DNA from: Lagopus muta | Lineage: Eukaryota; Chordata; Aves; Galliformes; Phasianidae | Direction: 5' to 3' | Assembly (NCBI RefSeq): GCF_023343835.1 | Contig: NC_064442.1 | Location: forward strand, 19,516,501 to 19,580,500 | Length of the DNA stretch: 64,000 bases | Shown here: positions 12,464-23,880 of the stretch, piece by piece | Position numbering within the stretch: position 1 is the first letter of the stretch | Layout: each line of letters begins with the position of its first letter | Translations under genes and position numbers: made by a program | The notes under the pieces: generated by a model | The model's input: only the letters and a program-made list of their open reading frames with translations | What the model was told of the DNA's origin: nothing | The model's database searches: none

Positions 12464-13754
12464 CTGGCAAACATTATTTGTAACTCATGGATTATGGCTG
12501 TTTTCTTTTTTTTATTCTTATTTCCAAAAAATTATGTTGTCAGTGCAGACTACTTGGTGTTCTGTGGAGGTTCCTGATATGAAGAAAGATGCTGGATGCT
12601 TAGAAGTACCTGAAACAGGGCTGAAGTTGCTGCAGAGTCATAGTAACTCATTTACAAACCAGTGCTTCTCACTGCCTCCTTCCTTAAGACTCAGTTTAAT
12701 ATATTCATTCTAGTTTTATGAGCTGAAAAAATCTGTTGCTGCATTAAGAGTGCTGTAGTGTCACAGTAGGTCATATTGTTAGAGAGCTTTGCAATGATGG
12801 TAGCTTGCACTGGAAACCTGACTGTCTGATGGGGCTATTGTCTGATGTCTGATGGGGCTATTTTCTTGCTCTGCAGCTGATGGTTACCTTGTCACTTCAC
12901 TGTATGCTCAGGTGGGTTTTAGCATCTTACCCTGAAAACCACTTTGGCCCCTTGTGTGAGCATGATGGTACAGCAGTCCTAATTATGCTAATGTGATTAC
13001 TCATTTATTGTTACAGAACTCATTGCCTAATGAGCCAGGTTAAAGAAGGGCTACACCAGATAAAGGAAGAGAAAAGCTTCATCACTTAGTGTAAGGTACA
13101 TGCATGCAGTTAAAACAGCTAAGTGGACTTGTTAGTGTTCACTGTTGTCATTCATCACTTCACAGCATATCCAGACAGTGCCCTGCTGTGGCCTTGGTAA
13201 CTCAGCAGCTGTTAATGAAATCCATTTCCCTATTCAGGATAGAGTGCCTCTGTTATTGGTGAGGGATAGGTAATGTTTCCGAGAGTCATGGAGGTTTCAC
13301 AGACATTTTGGTCTGTCAGCCCTGCATAATTAAGGAATTTTGCTAGTGTTGGTATGAGTGTGAAATACTCTGTTGAAGAGCTGTGGGAATGAAAAGTCTG
13401 TCCATGGACATTGGGACTTTTCAGGGGGAGTTAGAAATGGGAGCAAAGTAGTCAGTAGCTGGCAGTAGTATACTTTGAAGGGCATCCAAGTGAGATAGCT
13501 TATGAGCTTTTTCATCGTTACAAGGTCTGGGATGTCCTGCTCTGATCTATGTGCAAGGAGGTGCACCTATTTCCACCCCTATGCCCCCAAGAAAAGCTGA
13601 AAAATCACGCTGCCTAAGAAAGGCAAATGTAATGGTTGTCCTAGTTGAATTTGCTGGTGGAAGAAGAGCAACTGTACTGCTGTTTTTTCCTTTGAAGGAA
13701 CCCTGACTGATGCTTTTTGTCCCTAGAAGGTTGAGCAGACTGGAGATGTGACTC

Positions 13755-13795
13755 AAAAGAGTGCCTTCCAGCTCAAACAATTCTATGATCCTGAG
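13755..13795 (+). mobile_element. CR1 3' tail fragment
   Basis: TGCCTTCCAGCTCAAACAAT followed by TCTATGATCCTGAGAAT matches the terminal bases of CR1 elements (CCTTCCAACTC...ATTCTATGATTC). Only the tail is present, which is typical of severely 5'-truncated insertions. Confidence 0.6.
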
Positions 13796-14930
13796 AATAA
13801 ATAGTACCTAACAACAGAGTTGGTTCTTGCTTGCATGTTCACTACCTCCTCTCTCTAGCTGGTTTAGTGTCTACATTTGTTCTGTTTACCCCTCTGCATC
13901 TCAAGATAAGTCCTATGTTGTACCTACCTACTGCTTTCAAGCTTTTGCAGTGTCTTCCACAGTCTGTGGATCGATGCTCTTCTTTTCCTGATTGCCTGTT
14001 TTCCTGAGAAGATTGTCCTGCTCTCTTTTCCCTATTAGCTTGCTGAATAATATCCTGTCCCTTCCAAATGTTTGCAGCAAGTGAGGCACCATCAGTCCCT
14101 GCTGTGGGGGAGGGATGGCTTGCCCTGTTTTCTAGAGGACAGTGCTGCTTGGTGGGGGCACAGGTCTGGGATGTTGTGGTGAGATTGTTAAAGGTTGTTT
14201 GACTCTTTTAAGTATTATTCCCTGTTATTTTTCCATACAAGTTCTGATGATGCTAGGAAGGTCAACCTGGAACCTATTGCACCTGAATATGGAGGTCTTG
14301 GATTGCTAGTCCAGGGCATGGGAGTGGTAGACAAGGCTGAGAAGCTAAGAAGTAGATGAAACATTGTTCATTTATTTTTCCACTGTGACAATCCTACTTA
14401 GCCTAACCTCTGAATGTTTGTTGATTGTACAGCAGCACAGCAAGGCCTAATCGGTCCTGGAGAGCATCAGTGACAAATTTCTGACCCACGTGGTACAGAA
14501 GAGCCCATGAGGTACTCTGCTGGACTTCCAACTAGTTGGCAGGCAAGAGCTCACTGGGAATAGGGAACTTAAAAGTGGCTTTGGCTGCAGTGGTCATAAG
14601 GTGGTGGAGTTCAAAGAGTCAACAGGGCAAAAAGCAAGATTGCAGTGGTAGGCTTTAGGAGAGCAAGCCTTGCAAATGGATCTCTGAAGAAACCCAAGAG
14701 CCTCATGGAAAAAGATCAAGGAGGGAAGAGGGACTCAAGAGATAAGGTTGATATTCAAAGTCGCTTCCAAGCTTGAGTGATCCTTTCCAATGACCTAGAG
14801 CTGCATCCCTCACCCTTGCCTTACAGCTCTTCCTCTCCCTCAAGCTGCATCTTGAGCCACGGTCCCATGTCCAACCTTTATTGCAACTGCATCCAATTTT
14901 TCTCCTAACTTCTCTTTCTCAGAGCCTAAT

Positions 14931-14990
14931 TCTGGCTCTGCGGAGCCAGAACTTTAACTTCTCTTAAAGTTCTGGCTCTGCAGAACTTTA
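14931..14990. repeat. Nested palindrome (18 bp inverted repeat, 6 nt spacer, then a further partial arm)
   Basis: The left arm at 14940-14957 (GCGGAGCCAGAACTTTAA) is the reverse complement, with one mismatch, of 14964-14981, separated by CTTCTC. A second small hairpin (TCTGGCTC/GAGCCAGA) occupies 14931-14950, and another AGAACTTTAA follows at 14982-14991. No transposon ends or flanking duplication are visible, so a local replication template switch is the simplest origin. Confidence 0.75.
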
Positions 14991-16044
14991 AGGGTATACA
15001 GGAGAGTGTCTGTTTTAAAGGTATTTGGTCATGGACATTTTTTAAATGTGAAAGGGAGGCACTGATGAGAGCCAAGTCTGGTCAGTCACACTGATTTATG
15101 AGAGCAGGCAAGGATGTAGGAATGCTTATTCCTGCCAGGTAATCTGATGGAGGATTTTTGAGGTGGGAAAAAATCACAAAAAGCAGAGCTCCCAGTCGCA
15201 CTGATTGGTGAGCTGACAAGCTACAGGTATCGCTTCCAGGGAGGATAAACACTGCAACAGATGAGACTGTGAACCAAGGGGGCACAGACTGTAGGATGAA
15301 GAAGCTGTAGAGCTCTGCAAAGCCGTGGAGGTGTGCAGGGGAAAGGTGCAGAAGAAGGAACAGAGGATATTGGTAGAAAAGGATCAGTCTGAAGTATAAT
15401 GTATTTAGTTAGTATGCTTAATCCTGAAGCTGGTGTGTGGGGTGTGCTAGGAGGGCCAGGACAACATGAGTGATGAAAAGTGTCTAGGACTAGTGCATGG
15501 ACTAGCAAGGAGAGGGCAAGGAAGGCTGGGGATGGTAGTGACAGGAGCTAAGGCTGGTCTTTCTTGCCTGTTTCTCTCCCAGAACTGTGGCACTGAGGGA
15601 AGAAGGAGGACCAGGACTGTCCTTGTTGCAGAAATAAGGGGTGTTTTGGAGAAGCACAATCCTGAGGCTGCAAGGAGGCATGTTAATGGATGTCTGTGGT
15701 ATAGGCTATGCAGATTTCCCCCCCCTCTCTTCCCCCCAATGGGAGCATTCCTTAGAACTGTGTGTGTGTATGGGAAGGTAAGAATCCCCTTGGAAGCATT
15801 CCCCTTAAGTGAGTTGCAGGCAGGTTCCCTTGCACAGAGCAGTGTTTGGTGACATGATTAAAGGCTCATCTCCAAGACTGAAGAGAAGTGGAGGAACAAG
15901 GATAAGCAAGTGGACACCAGGAATCATCACAGTGCCAGCAAACTGCCTAGTTGGATGTACTCGTGCCTGCCCCAGGGGCACCCGTCATGATGGTCAATGG
16001 AAGTGGCTCTTCAAATCATCTCTTGGACTGAGGAGGATCACTGC

Positions 16045-17010
16045 TGAGGGGTGGTGGTGTCCATTTTTCAACATCTTCATCAGCGACCTTGATGAGGGGA
16101 TAGTGGCCACCCTCAGCAAGTTTGCTGATGATACCAAATTGGGAGGATTGGCTGACACGCCTGAAGGCAGTGCTGCCATTCAGCAAGACCTGGACAGGCT
16201 GGAGAGATGGGAAAAAAAAAAAAAACGGATGAGGTTTAACAAAAGCAAGTGTGGAGTCTTGCATCTGGGGAGGAATAATTGCATGCACCGGTACAGGTTG
16301 GGGGATGAGCTGCTGGAGGGGAGCTCTGCGGAGAGGGACCTGGGTGTCCTGGTGGACGACAGGTTGGCCATGAGCCAGCAGTGTGCTCTTGTGGCCAAAA
16401 GGCCAATGGCATCCTGGGGTGCATTAAAAAGAGCGTGGCCAGCAGGTCGAGGGAGGTGATCCTCCCCCTCTACTCTGCCCTGGTGAGGCCTCATCTGGAG
16501 CACTGCGTCCAGTTCTGGGCTCCCCAGTACAAAAAAGACAGGGATCTCTTGGAAAGAGTCCAGCGGAGGGCCATGAAAATGGTGAAGGGCTTCTCCTATG
16601 AGGAAAGGCTGAGTGAACTGGGTCTGTTCAGCCTTGAGAAGAGAAGACTGAGAGGTCTGATCAGAGGACCTGATCCAGGTCTATAAATATCTAAGGTGTG
16701 GGGGGCAGAATGGCGAGGCCGGACTCTTTTCAGTGGTGAGTGGAGACAGGACAAGGGGAAACGGCTGGAAACTGCAGCACAGGAAGTTCCGCACAAATGT
16801 GTGCAAGAACTTCTGTACAGTGAGGTGATGGAGCACTGGAACAGGCTGCCCAGGGAGGTGGTGGAGTCTTCTTCTCTGGAGATGTTCAAGACCTGCCTGG
16901 ATGCCGACCTGTGCGACCTGCTGTAGGGAACCTGCTTTGGCAGGGGGGTTGGACTCGATGATCTCTGGAGGTCCCTTCCAACCCCTACAATTCTGTGATT
17001 CTGTGATATG
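16045..17010 (+). mobile_element. CR1 LINE, 5'-truncated, 3' end present
   Basis: The plus strand encodes the end of the CR1 reverse transcriptase with an intact FADDTKLGG motif (about 16119-16150). The C-terminal region follows ([41 protein letters not shown]), then the CR1 3' tail CCCTTCCAACCCCTACAATT and CTGTGATTCTGTGAT at 16972-17009. An A run (about 16210-16223) has expanded inside the coding region and the frame changes along the copy. It is relatively well preserved for this window. The 5' boundary is approximate. Confidence 0.88.
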
Positions 17011-17332
17011 CACTTGGTGGTGAACATTGAGCATGGTCAGCTGTTGAGTGGGATAGGGGCTTGTGGGCTGAGTATTGAACATACCCTAAGTCAATACCAT
17101 GCCCAGTCCCAGTCTGGGTGCTAGGAGGATCAGAGGGGCCTGTTCTGGGGACAAGGCAGTCTTGAGGCCAGTTGTGAGACCTGCTGCATGTGCACATGTG
17201 TGTGCTTGTGATGAAGCAGGTGGTGGAGTTGGGTAGCCTAGAAAGCAGTCAACAGATAGGGAATACATAAAGAAATGACGGCGGGACTGAGTAGTGCCTA
17301 GATATAAGGCGTTGGCAACACACTTGCTGTGT
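17011..17332. other. Spacer between CR1 and tRNA-iMet
   Basis: No gene is recognised. The last 60 bases before the tRNA contain a TATA-like GATATAAGG near 17311, at a distance that could assist pol III, but this is only suggestive. Confidence 0.4.
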
Positions 17333-17404
17333 AGCAGAGTGGCGCAGCGGAAGCGTGCTGGGCCCATAACCCAGAGGTCGATGGATCGAAACCATCCTCT
17401 GCTA
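17333..17404 (+). tRNA. Initiator tRNA-Met (CAT)
   Basis: The 72 nt sequence folds as a standard cloverleaf. The acceptor AGCAGAG pairs with CTCTGCT, followed by discriminator A. The A box (TGGCGCAGCGG), the anticodon arm with three G-C pairs around CCCATAA, and the T arm ATGGATCGAAACCAT are all present. The initial A-T pair, the three consecutive G-C pairs in the anticodon stem, and A in place of T at the start of the T loop (ATCGAAA) are hallmarks of the eukaryotic initiator. It has no intron. A pol III terminator T run follows at 17409-17416. All stems pair, so the gene looks functional. Confidence 0.97.
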
Positions 17405-17408
17405 TAAC

Positions 17409-17416
17409 TTTTTTTT
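17409..17416 (+). terminator. Pol III terminator of tRNA-iMet
   Basis: A run of eight T starts five bases after the tRNA 3' end, as expected for RNA polymerase III termination. Confidence 0.9.
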
Positions 17417-17551
17417 CCCCCCCGCAGTTTTAGTTCAAAGAACTGCTTCACCGTGTTCTTCCCTGCACGCCCTTGATTGTGTGGTGCCGGTGTGTGGCCG
17501 TGCAGACCGCGTCCGCCGGCTAAGCAGCGACGGAAAAACGAGGGGCGGGGG

Positions 17552-17563
17552 AAAAAAAAAAAA
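17552..17563 (-). terminator. Pol III terminator of tRNA-Ile
   Basis: Twelve A on the plus strand (T on the transcribed sense) lie 12 bases past the 3' end of the minus-strand tRNA-Ile gene, so they form a strong pol III stop. Confidence 0.9.
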
Positions 17564-17575
17564 GAACTCCACTTC

Positions 17576-17649
17576 TGGCCCGTACGGGGATCGAACCCGC
17601 GACCTTGGCGTTATTAGCACCACGCTCTAACCAACTGAGCTAACCGGCC
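17576..17649 (-). tRNA. tRNA-Ile (AAT)
   Basis: Read on the minus strand, the 74 nt begin GGCCGGTTAGCTCAGTTGG, an intact A box, and end in the acceptor CCGGGCC-like strand CGGGCC plus discriminator A. The anticodon loop is CTAATAA with anticodon AAT (read as IAT after deamination). The T arm carries GGTTCGATCCC, a perfect B box. There is no intron, consistent with the AAT isoacceptor. It is transcribed towards tRNA-iMet, leaving 171 bases between the two genes. It looks functional. Confidence 0.97.
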
Positions 17650-18230
17650 CTCACGCGCGCACCGTCTTCGTGACCATCCTTATAGGAAGAAAAGCTGCAT
17701 CCCAGCAGGGGGCGGCTTACCTCCTGCGTGCTTCTGCTGTACCGCTCTGCTGTTCTAATGGGAGCCGCTCCGTGGTTACGCTCTCACCCATGGCCCTGCC
17801 TCACAGCCCTGCCCAGCCCGGCAGATGTCCTCATGAGATGGGAGATGCTGCAGCAAAGTACTCCTATGCTGCGTATTATATGACTTTCCCATCTGCTGCG
17901 TGTGAGGGCTTTGAACTCCTGGGGACTAGAACAAAAGTTATCTGCCATAGTGCCAAAAGCTGATCAGCAGAAACCCCCATCTGAGATGTTCTCCTGTGTT
18001 TTTGGCCATCCTGGTGTTAGCTGCCATTCTGCTATTGAATTCATTTGCCTTTGTGTGGGAGCTCAGGAAAATAGATAGTTGTGCAGAATGTTAAAGAATG
18101 GAGACAGGCATTTTTACACAAGTTTCTCAAAAATTCGGAGGCTGTTCTCCTTATGCTGGGCTTCATTTCTATTTCAAATGGATGCGGGGAAGTGGAGGGG
18201 AGTTCTTAGGAGTTGGTGCTACATCTGTGA
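17650..18230. other. Intergenic, no gene recognised
   Basis: After a short GC-rich stretch upstream of tRNA-Ile there is nothing with visible coding or repeat character. The open frame at 17670-17963 resembles no family that I know. Confidence 0.4.
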
Positions 18231-19085
18231 TAGAATCATAGAATTGCAAGGTTGGAAACGACCTGCAAGATTATCTAGTCCAACCGTCCTCCCACTACCA
18301 TCGCTACCACAAGCACTAACCCGTATCTTGCAGCTCCTCATCCAGACGCCCCTTGAACACTGCCATGGATGGCGACTCCACCATCTCCCTGGGCAGCCAT
18401 TCCAGTGCCTGACCACTGAGAGAAATAGTTCTTCCTTATGTCCAACCTAAACATCCTCTGATACAACTTGCGGCCATTTCCTCGGGTCCTGTTTGTTGCC
18501 TGGGAGAAGAGTCCAAACCCCTCCTCATCATGACCTCCCTTCAGGAAGTTGTAGAGTGCAATGAGGTCTCCTCTTCTCCAGATCGAACAATCCCAGCCAC
18601 TCCTCATAAAACTTGTGTTCCAGACCCCTCACCAGCTTTGTTGCCCTTCTCTGGACACGATCCAGGGCCTCAATGTCTTTTTTGTAGTGAGGGGCCCAAA
18701 ACTGAATACACCATTCGAGATACAGCCTCAACAGAGCTGAGTACAGGGGATGATCACCTCCCTGCTCCTGCTGGCTGCATCATTTCTAATGCAGGCCAGG
18801 ATGCCGTTGGCCTTCTTGGCCACCTGGGCACACTGTGGGCTCATGTTCAGCTGAGCATCAACCAACACCTCCAGGTCCTTCTCTTCTTCATGCTCATCCA
18901 GCCACTCAGCCCCAAGCCTACAATGCTGTGGTTGTTGTGTCCAAAGTGCAGGACCCAGCACTTGGCCTTGTTGAACCTCATCCCATTCACCTCAGCCCAG
19001 AGATCCAGCTTATCCAGGTCCCTCTGAAGGGCCTCCCCACCCTCAGGCAGATTTGACACCACCTCCCAACTTGGTGTCTTATGCA
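18231..19085 (-). mobile_element. CR1 LINE, 3' half
   Basis: The minus-strand copy begins at its 3' tail (plus strand ATAGAATCATAGAATTGCAA). It reads back through recognisable ORF2 C-terminal sequence: [20 protein letters not shown] at 18625-18730, then a LHFGHNNH-like and RDLDKLDLW-like segment near 18930-19030. It stops near the FADDTKL region. Frame changes are present. It belongs to a run of three minus-strand CR1 pieces. Confidence 0.88.
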
Positions 19086-19179
19086 AGCTTACTGAGGGTG
19101 ATAAACAGATGTTCTGGCTAATCAATCTCCTCTTCTTGCCTCTCAAAGGTAATGGCTGTTCAGCACAGAGAAAAATGTG

Positions 19180-20310
19180 TAGAATCATATAATGGTTTAG
19201 TCTCTGAGGGGCCTTTAAAGATAATCTAGTTCCAACCCTGGGCAGGATCACCTCCCACTAGGTAAAGTCGCCTAAAGCTCGATCCAACCAGGCCTTGAAT
19301 GTTTCTAGGGATGGGGTACCCACAGCTTCTCCAGCCAGACTGTTCAAGCACCTCACCACTCACCACAGCAAAGAATTTCTTCCTAGTATCTAATATTAAT
19401 CTACCCTCTTTCAGCTTAAAAATGTGTTACCTCTTGTCCTATCACTACATGCTCTTATAAAAAGACTCTCCATCTTTCTTATAGCCCTCTTTAGGTATTA
19501 AAAGGCCACAATGAAGTCCTCTCAGAGCCTTCTACATGATGAACATGCTCAACACCCTTAGTCTTTCCTTGCAGGAGAGATGCTCCAGCCATCTGATCAT
19601 CCTTCATGCCCTCTACTGAACCTACACAAATAAACCTGTGTCTTTCCCATGACTGTGCTGAGGGCTCCAGGCATGGTTGCAGTACTGCAAGGAGGGATTT
19701 CTTGAGAGCAGAGTAGATGGCGACAATCATTTCCCTTGCCCTGCTGGCCATGCTTGTTTTCATGCTGCTCAGGGTAGAATTGGCCTTCTGGGCTGCAGGT
19801 GTTTACTGCTGACTCATGTACAAGTTTTCATTCCTCAGTCTGTGCTGATGTGTGCACCTCACACTTGGCTCTGTTAAGCTCTGTGAGATTTTATGCGAGT
19901 CCACTTCTCCAGAGTGCACAACCCCTTTGGATGCATCCCTTTCTTTTGTTATATCAGCTACACCACTCAGCTTGGAGCTGTATGCAAACATGCATGAGAG
20001 TGCACCTGCTCCCCCTGTCTGCTTCATTGTTAATGATATTAAGTATTACCAGTCTCAATATGGACTCTAGACCTGGATGTGGGCTGTTGACCACAGCTCT
20101 CTGGACACAATGTCCAGCCAATTTCTTATCCACCAAACAATCCACTCTTCAAATTCTACTCTCTCCAATTTAGTGGAAACAGTGTTCTGTGAAACACTTC
20201 CTGATGCATGTTTACCTATGCATACACCTCAAAAGAGGATTTCTGTTCTCCTAAGCTTGCTTGCTTTGTTCAGTCTCAAGCATTTCCTAGTACTTGCTCT
20301 GGTCCTTGAT
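19180..20310 (-). mobile_element. CR1 LINE, older diverged copy
   Basis: The plus strand starts AGAATCATATAATGGTTTAG, the reversed CR1 tail. It continues with degraded versions of the ORF2 C-terminus ('TSKSGLRLVQ...' region near 19580-19760) up to an RT-derived segment near 20100-20190. It is more diverged than the copy at 18231-19085, hence probably older. The outer (5') limit is approximate. Confidence 0.75.
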
Positions 20311-20614
20311 TCTCACACTGTCGAGGCCAGACAACATGGAGGGAGGGATGCACAAAAGAGGTATAAATTACTGTTTCCAGATCAACTGTCCACTGACAGC
20401 AATCCTTCATCTCTCTGGTAGTGTCAGGCAGAGCTGTAGAACTCCTGTGAGATATGGTCCTCTACAAGTCCTTGGGAAGCCACAGTTCTTGCCTCAAGTG
20501 CAGAATCTAAGCTCTGCCCACTATGTATTTCACCCACCACTTTGCCAGGGTGCTTTCCCAATATTTTGTCACACAGGCAAGTCGTATGCTGACATCCTCA
20601 CATCTATGCCGTGT

Positions 20615-20745
20615 CATAGAATCATAGAATGGTCTGGATTGAAAAGGACCTCAAAGATCATCTAGTTTAAACCCCTCTGCCATTGGCAGTCACCAGCCAG
20701 CAGACCAGGCTGCCCAGAGCCCGGGCTTATGGGAAGCTCACATCT
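20615..20745 (-). mobile_element. CR1 3' tail fragment
   Basis: ATAGAATCATAGAATGGTCT, then AAAAGGACCTCAAAGATCAT, and CAGGCTGCCCAGAGCC: a short minus-strand CR1 3' end of about 130 bp. Confidence 0.85.
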
Positions 20746-21424
20746 TTTTACATTGGAACCAAAACAGGACAAAGTAGGACTTTTATAGAAATGCTAGATC
20801 TATCTTCAAGCCACCAAATCAAGCTCCTCTCAACTTCAGTTCAACCAAATGAACTGAAATGCTGATAATCAAATTGAGTAGATTGTCACTGACTGTGATG
20901 AAGATAGAGGTGCTGACTTACCTATAGGTACCTACAGTCAGGTGTCATAATCTTGAACTGAATTCCATCCAACTACCTATTCAGCTGAATTTATCTGGTT
21001 CATGTTTATTGTCTAGTGGAAGGAATGGTTTCTCTGGAATAAGTCACATTGCTATGCAAGCCATCTGTTGGCATCTTCTTCCTGAAACTGCACAATTTTG
21101 TTTTCTGACTTAGCAGGAATTTTGCTACATGTTAGGTTTATGAATGTTGGAGTCAAGCATTCTTATGACAGTGATTTATTTTGTACTAGCTTGAAGGCAA
21201 ACCAGTGTGTAGAAGAAGAAAAAAGGCTTTAGCATATCACAATTAATACACTGACTTTGTGGCTCATTTCCGTAGTTTCTGTAATATTTTCATGGATGGT
21301 TTCATGAAACATATTTATTCAGTACATAGATGATATACATTTCTCAGTATTTTCCAGTAAGAGGTAAAAATGTCCAAACTTTGAGAAGTGTCCAGACTTT
21401 GAGGAAAGCATTAATTCTCCTGTT
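20746..21424. other. 3' flank of the OR10-like gene, nothing recognised
   Basis: AT-rich intergenic DNA with no coding or repeat signal that I can name. The 3' UTR of the minus-strand receptor gene ending at 21425 would lie here. Confidence 0.4.
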
Positions 21425-22429
21425 TTAACCTTTAAAGCATGAGCAACTTTTTGAAAATAAGTGAAACCCTCTGGGCAGAGGCATCTTGCTGAACTGTCTC
21501 CTTCCAAATGTCTTCCTTAGAGCATGCTTTACTTCTTTGTTTCGTAAGCTGTAGATGATTGGGTTCAGCATAGGAGTTACTACTGTATAAGAAAGAGCCA
21601 CTAGTTTCCTGCTCTTTGCCAAGAATCTGGACCTTGGCTTTAAATGTATCAAGCCAGTTGTGCAGTAGAACAGCATCACCACCACCAGGTGAGCAAAGCA
21701 GGTGAAGAAAGCTTTGTGTCTTCCTTCAGAAGATGGCATTTGGAGGATGGAATGGATTATTTGGATGTAAGAGGCTGTTATCAATATAAATGGGATAAGA
21801 ACAATTGTAACAGTAGCGACGAACACAAGAAGCTCAAATAAGTATGTGTCTGAACAGACCAAATCTAGAACAGGAGCAATATCACAAAAGAAGTGCTCAA
21901 TCTCCCTAGAACCACAAAAGGAATAGCTAAACAGCCAACCAGTGAGTCCTGCGGAAATTGGCATACCAGCAAGCCAGCATGCTGTGACCATATGAAAACA
22001 TACTCGCCTGTTCATTCTGGTGGTGTAGTGCAAGGGATGGCAAATAGCCACGTATCTGTCATACGCCATGGCACTCAAGAGGAAGCACTCGGAAGTGACA
22101 AAGAATACAGCAAAGTAAAGTTGCAGGGCGCAGGCAGAAAAGGAGATGATCTTTCTCTCCAACAACAAATCCGTAAGCATCTTGGGCACTATGTTTAATG
22201 TAAAGCAAATTTCAATCAAGGCCAGGTTTTTGAGAAAATAGTACATCGGGGTGTGTAAGGCAGGGTCAGCAGTTGCGACTAAAATTATGAGCAAGTTCCC
22301 TGTCATTGTGATTAGGAACATGAGGAGGATTCCCTCAAAGAGAAGAACCTGAAGAGAGGCGAGGTAGGAGAACCCCTGCAAGGTGAAGTACGTCTGGTTT
22401 TTGAGCCCTTGCTCTTCATCAGCTTCCAT
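21425..22429 (-). CDS. Olfactory receptor, family 10-like (intact)
   Basis: A 334-residue single-exon GPCR of olfactory sensory neurons that would signal through the olfactory G protein. Class II OR hallmarks are in order: an N-glycosylation site NQT at 11-13; GN in TM1 (44-45); PMYYFLKNLALIEICF (61-76); the conserved Cys at 100; MAYDRYVAICHPLHY at the TM3 end (121-135); FCDIAPVLDLVC in ECL2 (181-192); SY in TM5 (220-221); KAFFTCFAHL in TM6 (239-248); and PMLNPIIYSLRN in TM7 (286-297). Two departures are FFTCFAHL for the usual FSTCxSHL and a C-tail about 20 residues longer than normal. The TM7/C-tail resembles family 10 (OR10A-type). The pseudogene at 41934-42891 is its closest relative in the window. 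The frame is intact from the only plausible start. Confidence 0.93.
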   Translation of the reverse strand: MEADEEQGLKNQTYFTLQGFSYLASLQVLLFEGILLMFLITMTGNLLIILVATADPALHTPMYYFLKNLALIEICFTLNIVPKMLTDLLLERKIISFSACALQLYFAVFFVTSECFLLSAMAYDRYVAICHPLHYTTRMNRRVCFHMVTACWLAGMPISAGLTGWLFSYSFCGSREIEHFFCDIAPVLDLVCSDTYLFELLVFVATVTIVLIPFILITASYIQIIHSILQMPSSEGRHKAFFTCFAHLVVVMLFYCTTGLIHLKPRSRFLAKSRKLVALSYTVVTPMLNPIIYSLRNKEVKHALRKTFGRRQFSKMPLPRGFHLFSKSCSCFKG

Positions 22430-23559
22430 GTGAAACAGGAACCCAGCCTGTATCAGCCAGTGAGAAAGATATGAAGAAGAAAACTCTTTTTGGGGATGAA
22501 TACAAAGCAGTGAGCTTCTCTGAAATCAATTCCAGTATTAAGTGGGAGAAACAAATATAAATGGGCAAATAACATTTTGAGAGGTAGACTAGAAAAGCAA
22601 CTTGTCATGAAAACAAGGTTACAAGAAAAACAGTGAGCTGAAGTGCAGAAAAGCTAGGATTTTCCTTAATGTTTGCCTACTTTCCTTTTAAATTAAGATA
22701 AAATATTGCCTCACCCACTTTACATTTTAGTTCTACTAGTATTTTCTCAAATGTAATTTTGTCAGCAATTAGTGTATTTTATTTTCAGTGTGTGAAATAA
22801 GAGTTTATTTCTTACTGACCTGCAATCTAATTAAATTCTCTGCTTTAAATTTTTTGGTTTTTGAAAAACTATTTTTCCCTGTTCTCACACAAAAGCATGT
22901 ATATATGCATACATAGATTTCAAATAAACAAGGGCAAATAAAATTGTTGAGTGTACCGACAAAGTTTTGATAGCTTGAAGAATGGATAGAATGCTTATGT
23001 TATTATTTGCCATCACCATTGCTAACACACAAAACAATGACCTGCTTATTTACTTATTTATTTTAACCCTAGCATCACTCTTTATTCAACTCCACTGGAC
23101 ATTTTTTAATAAATTCAGTATTGTAAGAAATGTTCCTCTTTTAGATCATCAGCAACCTACCAGCCTGTATCTAGCTATCTGAAAGTATATGGCCACATTC
23201 GAGATAGAAATCTGAAGCACCTTCTCATTTGCACCAGCTGGAAAAGTAAGTCAGAAACCTATATTGTATTTCTCACCGAATCTAATAATTTTCATTGGAA
23301 TCACTATCTGGGAATGTCTATTAATCTCTATTCATTAGCACAGAAAGGTACAGCTCTCTGAATTGCTGACACACACAGAGCTCTCTGAATTGCAGAAAGC
23401 AATATTAGCTGAGGAAGATTATACCTGACAAGTTGCAACATCAGCTTTGATCATCAGTGCTGACTGACCTTATGTATCTTCACAGTCAAATGAAATCTGC
23501 TTTCTTATACAACACAACCCCTTTCAGGATACTACCATCTTGAGTGGTAATTTCTCTGA
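22430..23559. other. Intergenic 5' flank of OR10-like gene
   Basis: This would contain the promoter and any non-coding leader exon of the minus-strand receptor, but I cannot place them. A 27 bp tandem duplication (AGCTCTCTGAATTGC at 23352-23366 and 23379-23393) is the only structure noted. Confidence 0.4.
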
Positions 23560-23880
23560 TCATCTTAGTGGCCTTTAGTGGCCCTATTCTGAACTCTTTT
23601 CCATTTAATATAGAATTTTATGTATGGAGGGACTCCAGAATGCGATACCTTTCTCCATGGGTGCTCTCACAAGTGAAAAGCAGAAGGAAATGAGGGGCTT
23701 CCCTTGAACAGCTGTTTGGGTCTTGCTAGAACCGCTGCTGAAAAGGTTATTCTCTGCAGGGACACCCTGTAGGCTCATGCTCAGCTTGCCATAGACTGGG
23801 ACTTCCACATTACTTTCTGAAGAGCTATTCCCCAGTCTGTCAATGCCAATCTGATTCACCTCTTCCACCACTTGGCATTT
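23560..23880 (-). mobile_element. Old, degenerate CR1 fragment
   Basis: The plus-strand wording parallels reversed CR1 ORF2. A segment like 'gaactctttTCC...ggGGACTCCAGAAtgc' is followed by 'GTAGGCTCATGCTCAGCTTGCCA', the reverse of the NMSQQCA-type region, then a segment ending 'CAATCTGATTCACCTC'. Divergence is high, so the call rests on order and spacing of several words. Similar weak traces may continue to about 24240. Confidence 0.55.

Larger units (their letters stand above)
12464..15840. other. Intergenic, no gene recognised
   Basis: The stretch holds no recognisable coding exon or RNA gene. It contains a 40 bp CR1 3' tail (13755-13795), a short tandem duplication of GTCTGATGGGGCTATT (about 12824-12862) and a nested palindrome (14931-14990, listed separately). 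The open frame at 15466-15852 has no family resemblance that I can see. Confidence 0.5.

Noticed and set aside
15466-16459. Two frames of 128 and 216 codons before and within the CR1
   Set aside because: The second is CR1 ORF2 sequence read into upstream DNA by chance. The first has no features and overlaps equally long antisense frames.
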